Below, piece by piece: positions 8,393-17,755 of a DNA stretch of 64,000 bases. This DNA is from Metasolibacillus fluoroglycofenilyticus (lineage in GTDB: Bacteria > Bacillota > Bacilli > Bacillales_A > Planococcaceae), in contig NZ_PYWK01000005.1 in assembly GCF_003049645.1 (NCBI RefSeq), positions 1-64,000 on the forward strand, given 5' to 3'. The position numbers and the translations under genes are program-made. Each line of letters opens with the position of its first letter. The stretch's first letter is position 1. Below the pieces are notes generated by a model. The model was not told where the DNA came from, did not search any database, and was given only the letters and a program-made list of their open reading frames with translations.

Positions 8393-10610
8393 TTTCGAGC
8401 CAACTCCAGAACAAATTAAAGAGCAGCGTATTTATGCAGACATGGGTATGACAGATGAGGAATACGATTTAGCTGTAGAAAAGCTTGGTCGTCAACCAAA
8501 CTGGACAGAAATCGGTTTATTTTCTGTCATGTGGTCTGAGCACTGTTCTTATAAAAAATCAAAACCTGTATTGCGTAAATTCCCTACAACTGGCCCTCAA
8601 GTATTACAAGGTCCTGGTGAAGGAGCGGGAATTGTTGATATTGGTGACGGTCAAGGTGCTGTATTTAAAATGGAATCGCATAACTACCCATCTGCTATCG
8701 AACCTTACCAAGGAGCGGCAACAGGTGTAGGTGGTATTTTACGCGATGTTTTCTCAATGGGTGCACGACCAATCGCAGCAATCAATTCTTTACGCTTCGG
8801 TGAATTACAGTCAGAGCGTGTAAAATACTTATTTAAAGAGGCAGTAGCAGGTATTGCAGGCTATGGTAATAGCATTGGTGTGCCAACTGTAGGAGGGGAA
8901 GTACAGTTTGACCCTTGCTATGAAGGTAACCCACTTGTTAACGCAATGGTTGTCGGTTTAATTGACCATAAAGATATTCAGCGCGGTGTAGCAGCGGGGG
9001 TTGGTAACACAATTATGTATGCAGGCGCTCCAACTGGGCGTGATGGTATTCACGGTGCAACGGCTTCTTCCTCTGAATTAGCAGATGATTCAGCAGAAAA
9101 AAGCTCACCAGTACAAGCGGGTGACCCATTCGTAGAAAAGCTATTAATGGAAGCTTGCTTAGAGGCTGTAAAATCTGACGCTTTAGTCGGTATTCAAGAC
9201 ATGGGTGCAGCAGGTCTTACTTCTTCATCAGCAGAAATGGCTTCAAAAGCGGGTACTGGTGTTGAAATGAATTTAGATTTAGTGCCTCAGCGAGAAGAAA
9301 ATATGACAGCATATGAAATGATGCTTTCAGAATCACAGGAGCGTATGCTACTTGTTGTTAAAGCCGGTCGTGAGGACGAAGTGAAGGAAATCTTCGGGCG
9401 TCATGATATAGAAGCTGTGGCAATTGGACGCGTGACAGATGATAAAATGCTGCGTTTATTACACAAAGGCGAGGTAGTAGCGGAGTTACAAGCAGATATT
9501 CTTGCCGAGGAGGCGCCAGTTTATTATATGCCAGATGCTGAGCCAGCGTATTTTGCTCAATATCAGGCGATGGAAAATGCTGAGCCTGCTGTAACAGATT
9601 ATAAAGAAACATTAGTAAAATTATTAAAAGCTCCTACAATTGCTTCTAAGGAATGGGCATATAGTCAATTTGATTCTGAGGCACGTACTAGCACAGTTGT
9701 TGGACCGGGGTCGGATGCAGCAGTTGTACGTGTGCGCGGAACAAATAAAGGGTTAGCTATTACAGCGGATTGTAATTCTCGTTATATTTACTTAGACCCA
9801 GAAACAGGCGGTAAAATTGCGGTAGCGGAGGCTGGACGTAACATCGTATGTTCTGGTGGAGAGCCTCTTGCGATTACGGACTGCTTAAACTTTGGTAATC
9901 CAGAGAAACCTGAAGTATTTTGGCAGCTACAAAAGTCAGCAGATGGTATTGCCGCAGCATGTTTAGCGTTAGATGCACCTGTTATCGGCGGAAACGTGTC
10001 GATGTATAATGAGCGTTCAGGTGAGGCTATTTACCCGACACCAACAATTGGTATGGTCGGTTTAGTAAAAGATTTAGCGCATGTGACAACACAGGAAGTG
10101 AAGCAAGCGGGTGATATCGTTTACTTAATAGGTGAAACGAAAACTGAATTTGGTGGCTCTGAGCTACAAAAATTAGTTGAGGGCAAGATTTCAGGTAAGG
10201 CACCAGCAATTGATTTAAAAGTTGAGGCTGCCCGTCAAAAGGCATTATTAGAGGCGATTCGTGCCAATTTAGTACAGTCAGCACACGACGTATCAGAAGG
10301 CGGCGTAGCTGTAGCACTGGCGGAGAAAACATTTGCCGCGCAAGGGCTTGGCGTGAATATAACATTACAAGGTTCAGCAACAACAGTATTATTCGCTGAA
10401 TCACAATCACGTTTTATCGTGACAGTAAAAGCAGAAAATGCAGCTAGCTTTGAAGCAGCAGTAGCAGATGCGAAGAAAATTGGTACAGTAACAAATGATG
10501 AAAAAATTACAATTAATGGAGAAACAGCCACTCTTGTGGAAGGGACAGTCGAAGAGTTCCGTTCTGCTTGGAAAGGAGCAATTCCATGCTTGCTGAAATC
10601 AGAGGCTTAA
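8379..10610 (+). CDS. purL: FGAM synthase subunit PurL
   Basis: This ATP-dependent subunit converts FGAR plus ammonia to FGAM. It has 743 residues, the length of the small Gram-positive PurL. Motifs include [12 protein letters not shown] (with the catalytic-region His), the [12 protein letters not shown] loop, [23 protein letters not shown] and SAHDVSEGG. The usual ESHNHP reads ESHNYP (Tyr103). The preceding His101, which matches the active-site His72 of the Thermotoga enzyme by my count, is kept, and human PFAS carries an aromatic residue at the same place. The start overlaps purQ, and purF begins inside its 3' end. Confidence 0.96.
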   Translation: MSTNNFEPTPEQIKEQRIYADMGMTDEEYDLAVEKLGRQPNWTEIGLFSVMWSEHCSYKKSKPVLRKFPTTGPQVLQGPGEGAGIVDIGDGQGAVFKMESHNYPSAIEPYQGAATGVGGILRDVFSMGARPIAAINSLRFGELQSERVKYLFKEAVAGIAGYGNSIGVPTVGGEVQFDPCYEGNPLVNAMVVGLIDHKDIQRGVAAGVGNTIMYAGAPTGRDGIHGATASSSELADDSAEKSSPVQAGDPFVEKLLMEACLEAVKSDALVGIQDMGAAGLTSSSAEMASKAGTGVEMNLDLVPQREENMTAYEMMLSESQERMLLVVKAGREDEVKEIFGRHDIEAVAIGRVTDDKMLRLLHKGEVVAELQADILAEEAPVYYMPDAEPAYFAQYQAMENAEPAVTDYKETLVKLLKAPTIASKEWAYSQFDSEARTSTVVGPGSDAAVVRVRGTNKGLAITADCNSRYIYLDPETGGKIAVAEAGRNIVCSGGEPLAITDCLNFGNPEKPEVFWQLQKSADGIAAACLALDAPVIGGNVSMYNERSGEAIYPTPTIGMVGLVKDLAHVTTQEVKQAGDIVYLIGETKTEFGGSELQKLVEGKISGKAPAIDLKVEAARQKALLEAIRANLVQSAHDVSEGGVAVALAEKTFAAQGLGVNITLQGSATTVLFAESQSRFIVTVKAENAASFEAAVADAKKIGTVTNDEKITINGETATLVEGTVEEFRSAWKGAIPCLLKSEA

Positions 10611-12010
10611 ACGAAGAGTGTGGTGTATTCGGGATTTGGGGCAACTCAAATCCTGCTCACCTAAGCTATTACGGTTTACATGCCTTACAGCACCGCGGGC
10701 AAGAAGGTGCTGGTATCGTTGTAACAGATGGTGAAGGACTTCGTATTCAAAAAGGTGAAGGCTTAGTAAGCGAAGTATTCAATGAAGATAAATTAAAAAG
10801 AATAAATGGTAAGGCTGCAATTGCCCATGCGCGTTATGCTACGGGTGGCGCGCGCGGCATTGAAAATGTACAGCCATTATTATTTCATTCTTCTACTGGC
10901 AGTCTAGCAATTGCCCATAATGGCAACTTAGTAAATGCGAGTCATTTACAGCAATATTTAGAAAGACAGGGAAGTATTTTCCATTCTAGCTCTGACACAG
11001 AAGTCGTGGCTCACTTAATTAAGAAAAGCAAACTCTCTCCATTTCGCGCTAAAGTAAAAGAGGCTTTGAACCTATTAAAAGGTGCTTACTCATTGTTAAT
11101 TATGACGAAGGAAGAAATGCTTGTTGCAAGAGACCCACATGGTTTGCGTCCATTATCTTTAGGGAAGCTTGGAGATGGTTGGGTTGTCGCTTCTGAAACA
11201 TCTGCCTTTGATTTAATTGGTGCAGAGTTTGTTCGCTCAATTGAACCGGGGGAATTACTAATTATTAATGACCAAGGTATCACATCTGACCGTTTCGTTG
11301 AGATGCAAGGTCGTGCAATGTGTGCGATGGAGTATGTATATTTAGCGCGCCCGGATTCAGATATTGATGGTATTAATGTTCATATGGCGCGTAAACGTAT
11401 GGGCAAACAGCTAGCGCGAGAATGTGCTCATATTGAGGGCGATGTAGTGACAGGTGTGCCAGATTCAAGTATTTCTGCAGCGATTGGCTTTGCGGAAGAG
11501 AGTGGGATTCCATATGAGCTTGGTTTAATTAAAAATCGCTATGTAGGACGCACATTTATTCAACCAACACAAGAATTGCGTGAGCGCGGGGTAAAAATGA
11601 AATTATCACCGGTTGTTCAAGTAGTGAAGGGCAAGCGTGTTGTCATGGTAGACGACTCGATTGTTCGTGGAACGACATCAAAACGCATTGTGAGAATGTT
11701 GAAGGAGGCAGGAGCAGCGGAGGTGCATGTTGTTATTTCATCACCACCAATGACAGACCCTTGCTTCTATGGTATCGACACATCGACACATGAAGAGCTT
11801 ATCGCAGCAAGCCATAATGTGGAAGAAATTAGACAGGCTATCGAGGCAGATTCATTAACATTTTTATCTGCGCAGGGCATGATTGATTCTATCGCTCGCC
11901 CATTTGAAGATGAAAATGGCGGTTTATGTCTAGCTTGCTTTAGTGGGAAATACCCAACTGAAATTTTCCCTGATACACTTTTACCACATGAAAAAGAATT
12001 ATTAAGTTAA
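10586..12010 (+). CDS. purF: amidophosphoribosyltransferase
   Basis: PurF catalyses the first committed step, PRPP plus glutamine to phosphoribosylamine. The start at 10586 (ATG, AAAGGAG upstream) gives 474 residues and a short propeptide [11 protein letters not shown] before the N-terminal nucleophile Cys, exactly as in B. subtilis. The Ntn-glutaminase residues are present (RYATGG, AHNGN, SDTEV), as is the PRPP loop [14 protein letters not shown]. The iron-sulfur cysteines are also there (AMCAME, DPCFYG, CLAC). So unlike PurQ, this glutaminase looks active. The usual GHVRYAT reads AHARYAT. It overlaps purL by 25 nt. Confidence 0.96.
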   Translation: MLAEIRGLNEECGVFGIWGNSNPAHLSYYGLHALQHRGQEGAGIVVTDGEGLRIQKGEGLVSEVFNEDKLKRINGKAAIAHARYATGGARGIENVQPLLFHSSTGSLAIAHNGNLVNASHLQQYLERQGSIFHSSSDTEVVAHLIKKSKLSPFRAKVKEALNLLKGAYSLLIMTKEEMLVARDPHGLRPLSLGKLGDGWVVASETSAFDLIGAEFVRSIEPGELLIINDQGITSDRFVEMQGRAMCAMEYVYLARPDSDIDGINVHMARKRMGKQLARECAHIEGDVVTGVPDSSISAAIGFAEESGIPYELGLIKNRYVGRTFIQPTQELRERGVKMKLSPVVQVVKGKRVVMVDDSIVRGTTSKRIVRMLKEAGAAEVHVVISSPPMTDPCFYGIDTSTHEELIAASHNVEEIRQAIEADSLTFLSAQGMIDSIARPFEDENGGLCLACFSGKYPTEIFPDTLLPHEKELLS

Positions 12011-12013
12011 AAA

Positions 12014-12081
12014 GAAATACGTATTTCCCTTTCAAATTTGGGCAACCACAAAGTCAGTCCTTTTTTGAATGGGAAATACGT
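12014..12081 (+). promoter_or_regulatory. nested palindromes between purF and purM
   Basis: GAAATACGTATTTC (12014-12027) is a perfect 14-bp palindrome. ACGTATTTCCC (12019-12029) also has a perfect inverted partner, GGGAAATACGT, at 12071-12081. The two pairings exclude each other, so the leader of purM could switch between two hairpins. No T run follows. Function is unknown. Confidence 0.45.
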
Positions 12082-12168
12082 CAATAAAATGCGGATGGAG
12101 CTGTTTGAGAAGTCATATAAAGACAGCTTTCAATCATCGGTTAATCCAACAAAGGAGGCGCTTTTCGC

Positions 12169-13224
12169 ATGTCGAAAGCATATGAACAAGCAGGTGTAAA
12201 TATAGAGGCTGGCTATGAAGCTGTAAAGCGTATGAAATCTCACGTTGAACGTACAAAACGGTTAGGTGTGATGGGCACGTTTGGTGGCTTTGGCGGTATG
12301 TTTGATTTGTCTACATTAAACTTGAAGGAGCCTGTATTAATTTCGGGTACTGATGGGGTCGGAACGAAGCTAAAGCTAGCTTTCATGGTTGATAAGCACG
12401 ACACAATCGGTATCGACTGTGTTGCTATGTGTGTCAACGATATCGTTGCACAAGGCGCAGAGCCATTATATTTCCTAGACTATGTAGCTGTCGGCAAGGC
12501 GCAGCCAGCAAAAATTGAACAAATCGTAAAAGGTGTTGCAGATGGTTGTGTGCAATCAGGCGCAGCATTAATCGGTGGCGAAACAGCAGAAATGCCAGGT
12601 CTTTATGAGGAAGATGAATATGATTTAGCAGGTTTTGCAGTAGGTGCTTGTGAAAAGAGCGCTATTATTACAGGTGAAAAAATTGCTGAGGGCGATGTGC
12701 TTGTAGGGATAGCTTCAAGCGGTGTGCATTCTAATGGTTATTCATTAGTCCGCAAAATTGTTTTTGCAGACAATGGCTATGCAGTAGACCAAGTAATAGA
12801 AGGTTATGAGGCATTAGGTCCTATCGGTGAAGCCTTACTTGTGCCAACAAAGCTTTATGCGAAGCCTGTGTTAGCAGCAATTAAAGCAGCGGATGTACAT
12901 GGGTGTGCACATGTTACAGGTGGTGGCTTCTATGAAAACTTGCCACGTATGATGCCAGAAGGGCTAGCTACAGAGGTTGATTTAGGCTCTTGGCCAGTAT
13001 TGCCTGTATTTGAATTTTTAAAGGAAAAAGGTCAGTTAGCTGATAAGGATTTATATAATGTATTCAACATGGGTATTGGCTTTGTTATTGCTGTACCAGC
13101 AGCAGATGCTGACAAAGTGCTTACGGCTGTTGAAGCGAATGGCGAAAAAGCCTATGTAATCGGTCGCGTTGTAAAGGGTGAGGGCGTGATTTTTAACGGT
13201 GAGCATGACGGGAGTTTAGTGTAA
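12169..13224 (+). CDS. purM: phosphoribosylformylglycinamidine cyclo-ligase (AIR synthetase)
   Basis: PurM closes the imidazole ring of AIR using ATP. It has 351 residues. Family motifs are present: [50 protein letters not shown] and [21 protein letters not shown] lies 9 nt before the ATG. It is separated from purF by 158 bp holding palindromes and overlaps purN by 1 nt (TAATG). Confidence 0.97.
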   Translation: MSKAYEQAGVNIEAGYEAVKRMKSHVERTKRLGVMGTFGGFGGMFDLSTLNLKEPVLISGTDGVGTKLKLAFMVDKHDTIGIDCVAMCVNDIVAQGAEPLYFLDYVAVGKAQPAKIEQIVKGVADGCVQSGAALIGGETAEMPGLYEEDEYDLAGFAVGACEKSAIITGEKIAEGDVLVGIASSGVHSNGYSLVRKIVFADNGYAVDQVIEGYEALGPIGEALLVPTKLYAKPVLAAIKAADVHGCAHVTGGGFYENLPRMMPEGLATEVDLGSWPVLPVFEFLKEKGQLADKDLYNVFNMGIGFVIAVPAADADKVLTAVEANGEKAYVIGRVVKGEGVIFNGEHDGSLV

Positions 13225-13781
13225 TGACGAAAATAGCAGTATTTGCGTCAGGCAGCGGTAGCAATTTTCAAGCTATTGCAGAAAGCATTCAGCGCGGTGA
13301 GCTAGATGCTAAAATTGAGCTAGTCATAACAGATAAACCAGGTGCCTTTGTAGTAACGCGTGCCAATGAGCTAGGCATCCCAGTGCTAGAGCTAGCACCG
13401 AAAACATTTCCTTCAAAGGCCCATTATGAGCAGGCGATTATTGATGCATTACAAGAAAAGAAGATTGAATGGGTTGTTTTAGCAGGCTATATGCGCTTAA
13501 TTGGGGAAACTTTATTAGCAGCGTTTCCTAACCGCATCGTTAATATTCACCCGTCTTTACTTCCATCTTTCCCGGGGAAAGATGCGATTGGACAAGCATT
13601 TGAACATGGCGTAAAAGTAACAGGTGTGACAGTCCATTTTGTAGATGCAGGCATGGATACAGGTCCAATCATCGCACAGATAGCAGTAGATATTGCCGAG
13701 TCACGCGAGGAAACAGAGGAGCGAATTCATAAAGCAGAGCACAAATTATACACCGCTACACTGCAACAGTTATTTCAATAA
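13224..13781 (+). CDS. purN: glycinamide ribonucleotide formyltransferase
   Basis: PurN transfers a formyl group from 10-formyltetrahydrofolate to GAR. It has 185 residues with an intact ASGSGSNFQAI phosphate loop. The catalytic set is complete: Asn and His in VNIHPSLLPSFPG, and Asp in DAGMDTGPII. Translation is coupled to purM by a TAATG overlap. Confidence 0.97.
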   Translation: MTKIAVFASGSGSNFQAIAESIQRGELDAKIELVITDKPGAFVVTRANELGIPVLELAPKTFPSKAHYEQAIIDALQEKKIEWVVLAGYMRLIGETLLAAFPNRIVNIHPSLLPSFPGKDAIGQAFEHGVKVTGVTVHFVDAGMDTGPIIAQIAVDIAESREETEERIHKAEHKLYTATLQQLFQ

Positions 13782-14001
13782 AAGACGGGGCTGCGCGGCA
13801 AGGTAGCCCCTACATTTTTATCGGCTATAGTAGGATACTTGCCACTAGAAAGGAACTCAGTCTAAAAGCATCACTCGTGCATAATGACTGGGTGGCCGAC
13901 ATCTTGTTGGCTAAACTTGCACGGATGTCGCAGGTCGGCTCGGGGAAATTTGGACGAGAGTTAGCCGAGGTATAATTGATTATAAATTGGAGGATTTTAT
14001 C
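13782..14001 (+). repeat. intergenic stretch with a hairpin and decayed repeat, purN-purH
   Basis: GGGGCT and AGCCCC (about 13787-13808) form a small hairpin followed by a short T run, a possible partial terminator. From about 13880 a degenerate repeat follows, ending in GTTAGCCGAGGTATAATTGATT at about 13961-13981. Its end resembles sequences at about 21235-21256 and 21491-21511. The repeat stops 7 bp before the purH ribosome binding site. Confidence 0.5.
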
Positions 14002-15528
14002 GTGGGTAAACGTGCACTTATTAGTGTTTCGAATAAAGAAGGTATTTTAGAATTTGCAAAAGAATTAGTTGCATTAGGTTATGAAATTTTATCAACTGGT
14101 GGTACAAAAAGCATGTTACAGGACAATCATGTACCTGTAACAGCAGTCGATGAAGTAACAAAGTTTCCAGAAATTTTGGATGGACGTGTAAAGACATTGA
14201 ATCCGTTAATTCACGGAGGCCTTTTAGGAAAATTTGATGATGCTTCACACCAAGCGCAAATGAATGAGCATGGAATCGAGCCAATTGAGATTGTTTGTGT
14301 AAACTTATATCCTTTTGTTGAAACAATTTCAAAGCCTAATGTATCATTGGATGATGCGATTGAAAATATCGATATTGGTGGACCTACAATGTTACGTTCT
14401 GCTGCGAAAAATCATCAATATGTAACGGTAATTGTAGATGCAGCAGATTATGCGCAAGTATTGGAAGAACTTAAGGCAAATGGGGCAACGACGCATGAAA
14501 CACGCCGCAAGCTTGCAGCAAAAGTATTCCGCCATACAGCAGCATACGACTCATACATTTCAAATTATTTAACAGAGGAAGATTTCCCAGAAAGCCTAAC
14601 TTTAACTTATGAATTGAAGCAAAATTTACGCTATGGTGAAAACCCACATCAAAAGGCGGCGTTCTATCAAAAGCGTCTAGGCTCTGACTTTTCAATTGCA
14701 TTTGCAGAACAATTGCACGGTAAAGAGCTTTCTTACAATAATATTCAAGATGCAAATGCGGCATTGCAAATTGTGAAGGAATTCGAGATGCCTGCTGCTG
14801 TCGCAGTTAAACATATGAACCCATGCGGTGTCGGCACTGGCGCAACGATTGAAGAAGCATTCAATAAAGCATATGAAGCAGACCCAACGTCTATTTTCGG
14901 TGGCATTATTGCATTAAACAAGGAAGTGGACGTAGCAACGGCTGAAAAGCTTGGCGGCATCTTCTTAGAAATTATTATTGCACCTTCATTTACAGAACAA
15001 GCATTGAACATTTTGACAGCGAAGAAAAATATCCGTCTAATGACAATTGATTTCTCACAAGCGAAGCAAGACCAATTCAATGTCGTATCCGTAGAGGGCG
15101 GCTTGCTTGTCCAAGAGCCAGACCGTTTCGGCTTTAATGATGCAACAATCGATGTAGTAACGGACCGTAAACCAACTGAGGAAGAATGGAATGCCTTAAA
15201 ATTAGGCTGGGCTGTAGTGAAGCATGTGAAATCAAATGCAATTGTCGTTGCAGACAGCCAAATGACATTAGGTGTGGGTGCTGGTCAAATGAATCGTGTA
15301 GGCGCGGCGAAGATTGCTTTTGAGCAAGCAGGTGTGAAGGCACGAGGTGCAGCTTTAGCATCGGATGCCTTCTTCCCTATGGGCGACACAGTGGAGGCGG
15401 CACATGCAGCAGGTATTACTGCAATTATTCAACCAGGCGGCTCAATCAAGGACCAAGAATCAATTGACAAGGCAAATGAATATGGCATCACAATGGTATT
15501 CACAGGCGTACGCCACTTCAAGCACTAA
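14002..15528 (+). CDS. purH: bifunctional AICAR formyltransferase/IMP cyclohydrolase
   Basis: PurH carries out the last two steps to IMP. The GTG at 14002 follows TTGGAGG with proper spacing and gives 508 residues. A TTG five codons earlier lies in the ribosome binding site itself. The N-terminal cyclohydrolase domain has STGGTKS, DGRVKTL and NLYPF. The C-terminal transformylase domain has [30 protein letters not shown] and QPGGSIKD. Two normally constant spots differ: VKTLHP reads VKTLNP, and the LLARRD region reads LLGKFD. Their effect cannot be judged from sequence. Confidence 0.95.
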   Translation: MGKRALISVSNKEGILEFAKELVALGYEILSTGGTKSMLQDNHVPVTAVDEVTKFPEILDGRVKTLNPLIHGGLLGKFDDASHQAQMNEHGIEPIEIVCVNLYPFVETISKPNVSLDDAIENIDIGGPTMLRSAAKNHQYVTVIVDAADYAQVLEELKANGATTHETRRKLAAKVFRHTAAYDSYISNYLTEEDFPESLTLTYELKQNLRYGENPHQKAAFYQKRLGSDFSIAFAEQLHGKELSYNNIQDANAALQIVKEFEMPAAVAVKHMNPCGVGTGATIEEAFNKAYEADPTSIFGGIIALNKEVDVATAEKLGGIFLEIIIAPSFTEQALNILTAKKNIRLMTIDFSQAKQDQFNVVSVEGGLLVQEPDRFGFNDATIDVVTDRKPTEEEWNALKLGWAVVKHVKSNAIVVADSQMTLGVGAGQMNRVGAAKIAFEQAGVKARGAALASDAFFPMGDTVEAAHAAGITAIIQPGGSIKDQESIDKANEYGITMVFTGVRHFKH

Positions 15529-15558
15529 AAAACAATAGCATAAGTAAAATAGAGCGGT

Positions 15559-15821
15559 TATAATAGAATAATGTTTCGTTGCTACTTTTGGTCGGAGAAG
15601 CAACAGAAGCGTTATGAAAAATGCCTTAGCTTAGGCGGGCATAAAAACAGCATGCCTTTGGCCGGACATGCTGTAAAAAAAGCTGCGATTAAATTATCCA
15701 CTTTGGCCGGGGGAAATTAATCGCAAATTATCATATTTAAGCAACAGCACTATTTTGGTCGGGTACGTTTGTTGTGTAAATAATGATAAAAACGCTCGCT
15801 GCAATAGCGGGCGTTTTTTTG
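15559..15821 (+). ncRNA. candidate structured RNA: four hairpins with a shared loop, plus terminator
   Basis: Between purH and purD four stem-loops follow each other, and each exposes TTTGGYCGG in its loop. H1 about 15573-15610 (stem GTTGCT/AGCAAC, extended outward). H2 15647-15674 (ACAGCATG/CATGCTGT, 12-nt loop). H3 15684-15725 (TGCGATTAA/TTAATCGCA, with an inner TCC/GGA). H4 about 15737-15779 (CAACA/TGTTG). A degenerate fifth hairpin, ATGCC...GGCAT with CTTAGGCGG, sits between H1 and H2. The stems differ while the loops are kept, which suggests selection on the loops. A perfect TATAAT lies at 15559-15564, though no good -35 is seen. A GC-rich terminator with a T run (AACGCTCGCT/AGCGGGCGTT, about 15789-15818) closes the unit. 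It may be an independent small RNA or the purD leader. I do not know a family that matches. Confidence 0.6.
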
Positions 15822-15902
15822 TAGGAAAAGAGAATTCACAGATAAGTCATAAAAACGAAAAATAAGTAAAGGCTATGATGATAAACGGGAGGTTAGAGAA
15901 AA

Positions 15903-17159
15903 ATGAAAGTTCTTGTAATTGGCAGTGGGGGGCGTGAGCATGCAATTGCTAAGCAGTTTAGTGTTGCGCCATCAGTGGAGAAAGTATTTGTTGCACCTGG
16001 TAATGATGGGATGCGAGCGGATGCTGAAGTAGTAGCAATTGATGCAATGGATTTTGCTGCATTAGTAGCGTTTGCAAAGGAGCAAAGCATTGATTTAACA
16101 TTTGTTGGACCTGAACAGCCATTGGCAGCAGGTATTGTAGATTATTTTCAGCAGGAGGGCTTGACGATTTTTGGTCCGACAAAGGCCGCAGCTCAAATTG
16201 AGGGCTCTAAATCCTACGCCAAGGAAATTATGCAAAAATACAATATTCCTACGGCTGCATATGCAACATTTACAGAAGCAGCGCCTGCTATTGCTTATAT
16301 TAAGGAGCAGGGTGCACCAATCGTTGTAAAGGCGGACGGGCTAGCAGCAGGTAAAGGTGTAATTGTTGCGCTAACGGAGCAAGAGGCAATTGATGCGGTC
16401 AATGATATGATTGGCAATCAGCTTTTTGGTGACTCCTCTTCACGTGTTGTAATTGAAGAGTTTTTAGATGGTGAAGAATTTTCATTTATGTCTTTCGTAC
16501 ATAAAGGGCAAATTTATCCGATGGTTATCGCGCAAGACCATAAGCGCGCTTACGATGGGGATAAGGGACCGAACACAGGTGGTATGGGTGCTTATTCGCC
16601 AGTACCTCAAATTCCACAAGAAGTTGTTTCAAAAGCTTATATTGAGATTGTAGAGCCAACTGTAAAAGCAATGGAGGAAGAAGGCGTATCTTTTACAGGT
16701 ATTCTTTATGCAGGGCTTATTTTAACGGCAAAAGGTCCAAAAGTAATTGAATTCAACGCACGTTTTGGAGACCCAGAAACACAGGTGGTACTGCCGCGCA
16801 TGGCATCTGACTTTGGCTTGTTTATGCAAGCTTTAATGTCTGAAAAATATTTTGATTTACAATGGTCAAATGAAGCAATGTTAGGTGTAGTTATCGCAGC
16901 AGAAGGCTACCCTGGTGATGTAGAAAAAGGCAATGCAATACCGAATTTACAAACGATAAGTGAAAAATATGCCGTGTACCATGCTGGTACAAAGCTAGTA
17001 AATGGCACATATGTAGGAAATGGTGGTCGTGTCTTACTTGTAGCGGCAAAAGCCGATACATTGCTAGAGGCACAACAAAAAGTATATGCAGCAATTGAAA
17101 CGGAAAGCTGGGATAAATTCTTCTTCCGCAAAGATATCGGCTGGCGTACATTGCAATAA
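15903..17159 (+). CDS. purD: phosphoribosylamine-glycine ligase (GAR synthetase)
   Basis: PurD joins phosphoribosylamine and glycine with ATP. It has 418 residues: an N-terminal nucleotide-like fold (VIGSGGREHA), the ATP-grasp core with KADGLAAGKGV and IEEFLDGEEFS, the signature DGDKGPNTGGMGAYSPVP, and metal ligands in EFNARFGDPE. GGGAGG lies upstream. It is the last pur gene and sits 81 bp after the hairpin-RNA terminator, so it probably has separate transcriptional control. Confidence 0.97.
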   Translation: MKVLVIGSGGREHAIAKQFSVAPSVEKVFVAPGNDGMRADAEVVAIDAMDFAALVAFAKEQSIDLTFVGPEQPLAAGIVDYFQQEGLTIFGPTKAAAQIEGSKSYAKEIMQKYNIPTAAYATFTEAAPAIAYIKEQGAPIVVKADGLAAGKGVIVALTEQEAIDAVNDMIGNQLFGDSSSRVVIEEFLDGEEFSFMSFVHKGQIYPMVIAQDHKRAYDGDKGPNTGGMGAYSPVPQIPQEVVSKAYIEIVEPTVKAMEEEGVSFTGILYAGLILTAKGPKVIEFNARFGDPETQVVLPRMASDFGLFMQALMSEKYFDLQWSNEAMLGVVIAAEGYPGDVEKGNAIPNLQTISEKYAVYHAGTKLVNGTYVGNGGRVLLVAAKADTLLEAQQKVYAAIETESWDKFFFRKDIGWRTLQ

Positions 17160-17231
17160 AAAGAAAAGATGGGAAGTCGCTTTAAAGTTAGTGTTTTATG
17201 AATCGCTAAATGATTCATATTAAAGAATAGT

Positions 17232-17305
17232 GGCTGTCTAGAAAGTGGCGTGTTAGCCATGTTTTCTGCAACGAGTGATGGCAGAAGCATTTTTTCTAGA
17301 CAGCC
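17232..17305 (+). repeat. GGCTGTC-type intergenic hairpin element, copy 1
   Basis: GGCTGTCTAGAAA (17232-17244) and TTTCTAGACAGCC (17293-17305) are a perfect 13-bp inverted repeat. The inner part GTGTTAGCCATGTTTTCTGC is shared with the element at 35387-35458. It lies after purD and may also act as its terminator. Confidence 0.7.
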
Positions 17306-17334
17306 CTATCCGTTTAATCCCCTATTACCGACTG

Positions 17335-17550
17335 TTAGTGCATATGCTCTTGTTTGCCTCCAAACATTGCTTTCATCGGGCAGTAATGGAAAATTCCTTC
17401 AGCAATTTTCATAGCACCTGCTGCAATTACAAGATGACCTGTCCAGCAATTAGGGCGATGAGCAATACGACCAACACCACAGGCTGTCATTGTGACACCA
17501 CAAATTAGGCGCATAAAAGCGTTACGTTCTGAAATGTTTTCTTCTAACAA
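17335..17550 (-). CDS. YgaP-like DUF2892 small membrane protein
   Basis: This 71-residue protein runs from a TTG start at 17550 (AAGGAG 10 nt upstream). It has the N-terminal NISERNAFMRLICG segment and a Cys/Gly-rich hydrophobic stretch typical of DUF2892 proteins, which resemble the membrane part of the rhodanese YgaP. Several Cys residues (Cys17, 24, 35, 58) are present. It stands alone between purD and yerA, on the opposite strand. A 15-bp hairpin lies just upstream of its ribosome binding site. Confidence 0.7.
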   Translation of the reverse strand: MLEENISERNAFMRLICGVTMTACGVGRIAHRPNCWTGHLVIAAGAMKIAEGIFHYCPMKAMFGGKQEHMH

Positions 17551-17568
17551 AAATAGTCAACTCCTTTT

Positions 17569-17610
17569 AATTTCTTTCAGCGGATGTCCAAACACCCGCT
17601 GAAAGAAATT
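17569..17610. repeat. 15-bp perfect hairpin related to 63133-63162
   Basis: AATTTCTTTCAGCGG and CCGCTGAAAGAAATT frame a short loop. The centre (CAGCGG..GTCC..ACACCCGCTG) matches the hairpin at 63133-63162. It may be a bidirectional terminator or a dispersed repeat. Confidence 0.65.
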
Positions 17611-17647
17611 AAAGTCTCCGGCGGATGTCACAGATTTTAACTTGTTC

Positions 17648-17676
17648 GCGCTTTGCTTTATGAAAGCGCTGTGATA
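17648..17676 (+). promoter_or_regulatory. inverted repeat and possible promoter before yerA
   Basis: GCGCTTT (17648-17654) and AAAGCGC (17663-17669) form an inverted repeat over a weak promoter, TTGCTT with a 16-nt spacer and TACGAT. This suggests an operator, but no regulator can be named. Confidence 0.35.
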
Positions 17677-17755
17677 CGATAAAGACGATGCGTTACGTAA
17701 ATAGTATGCTTCGTTTTCTATAGAAAATGTATCAGAAAAAAGGGGGCGTTTTGCC

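Noticed and set aside
8685-8687. PurL ESHNHP reading ESHNYP as a dead active site
   Set aside because: The preceding His, which corresponds to the active-site residue in the Thermotoga enzyme by my count, is intact. The human enzyme has Phe at the changed position, so the change is tolerated.
10586-12010. PurF as a second inactivated glutaminase, because GHVRYAT reads AHARYAT
   Set aside because: The nucleophile Cys, Arg, Asn-Gly and Asp of the Ntn site and all iron-sulfur cysteines are present, so activity is expected.
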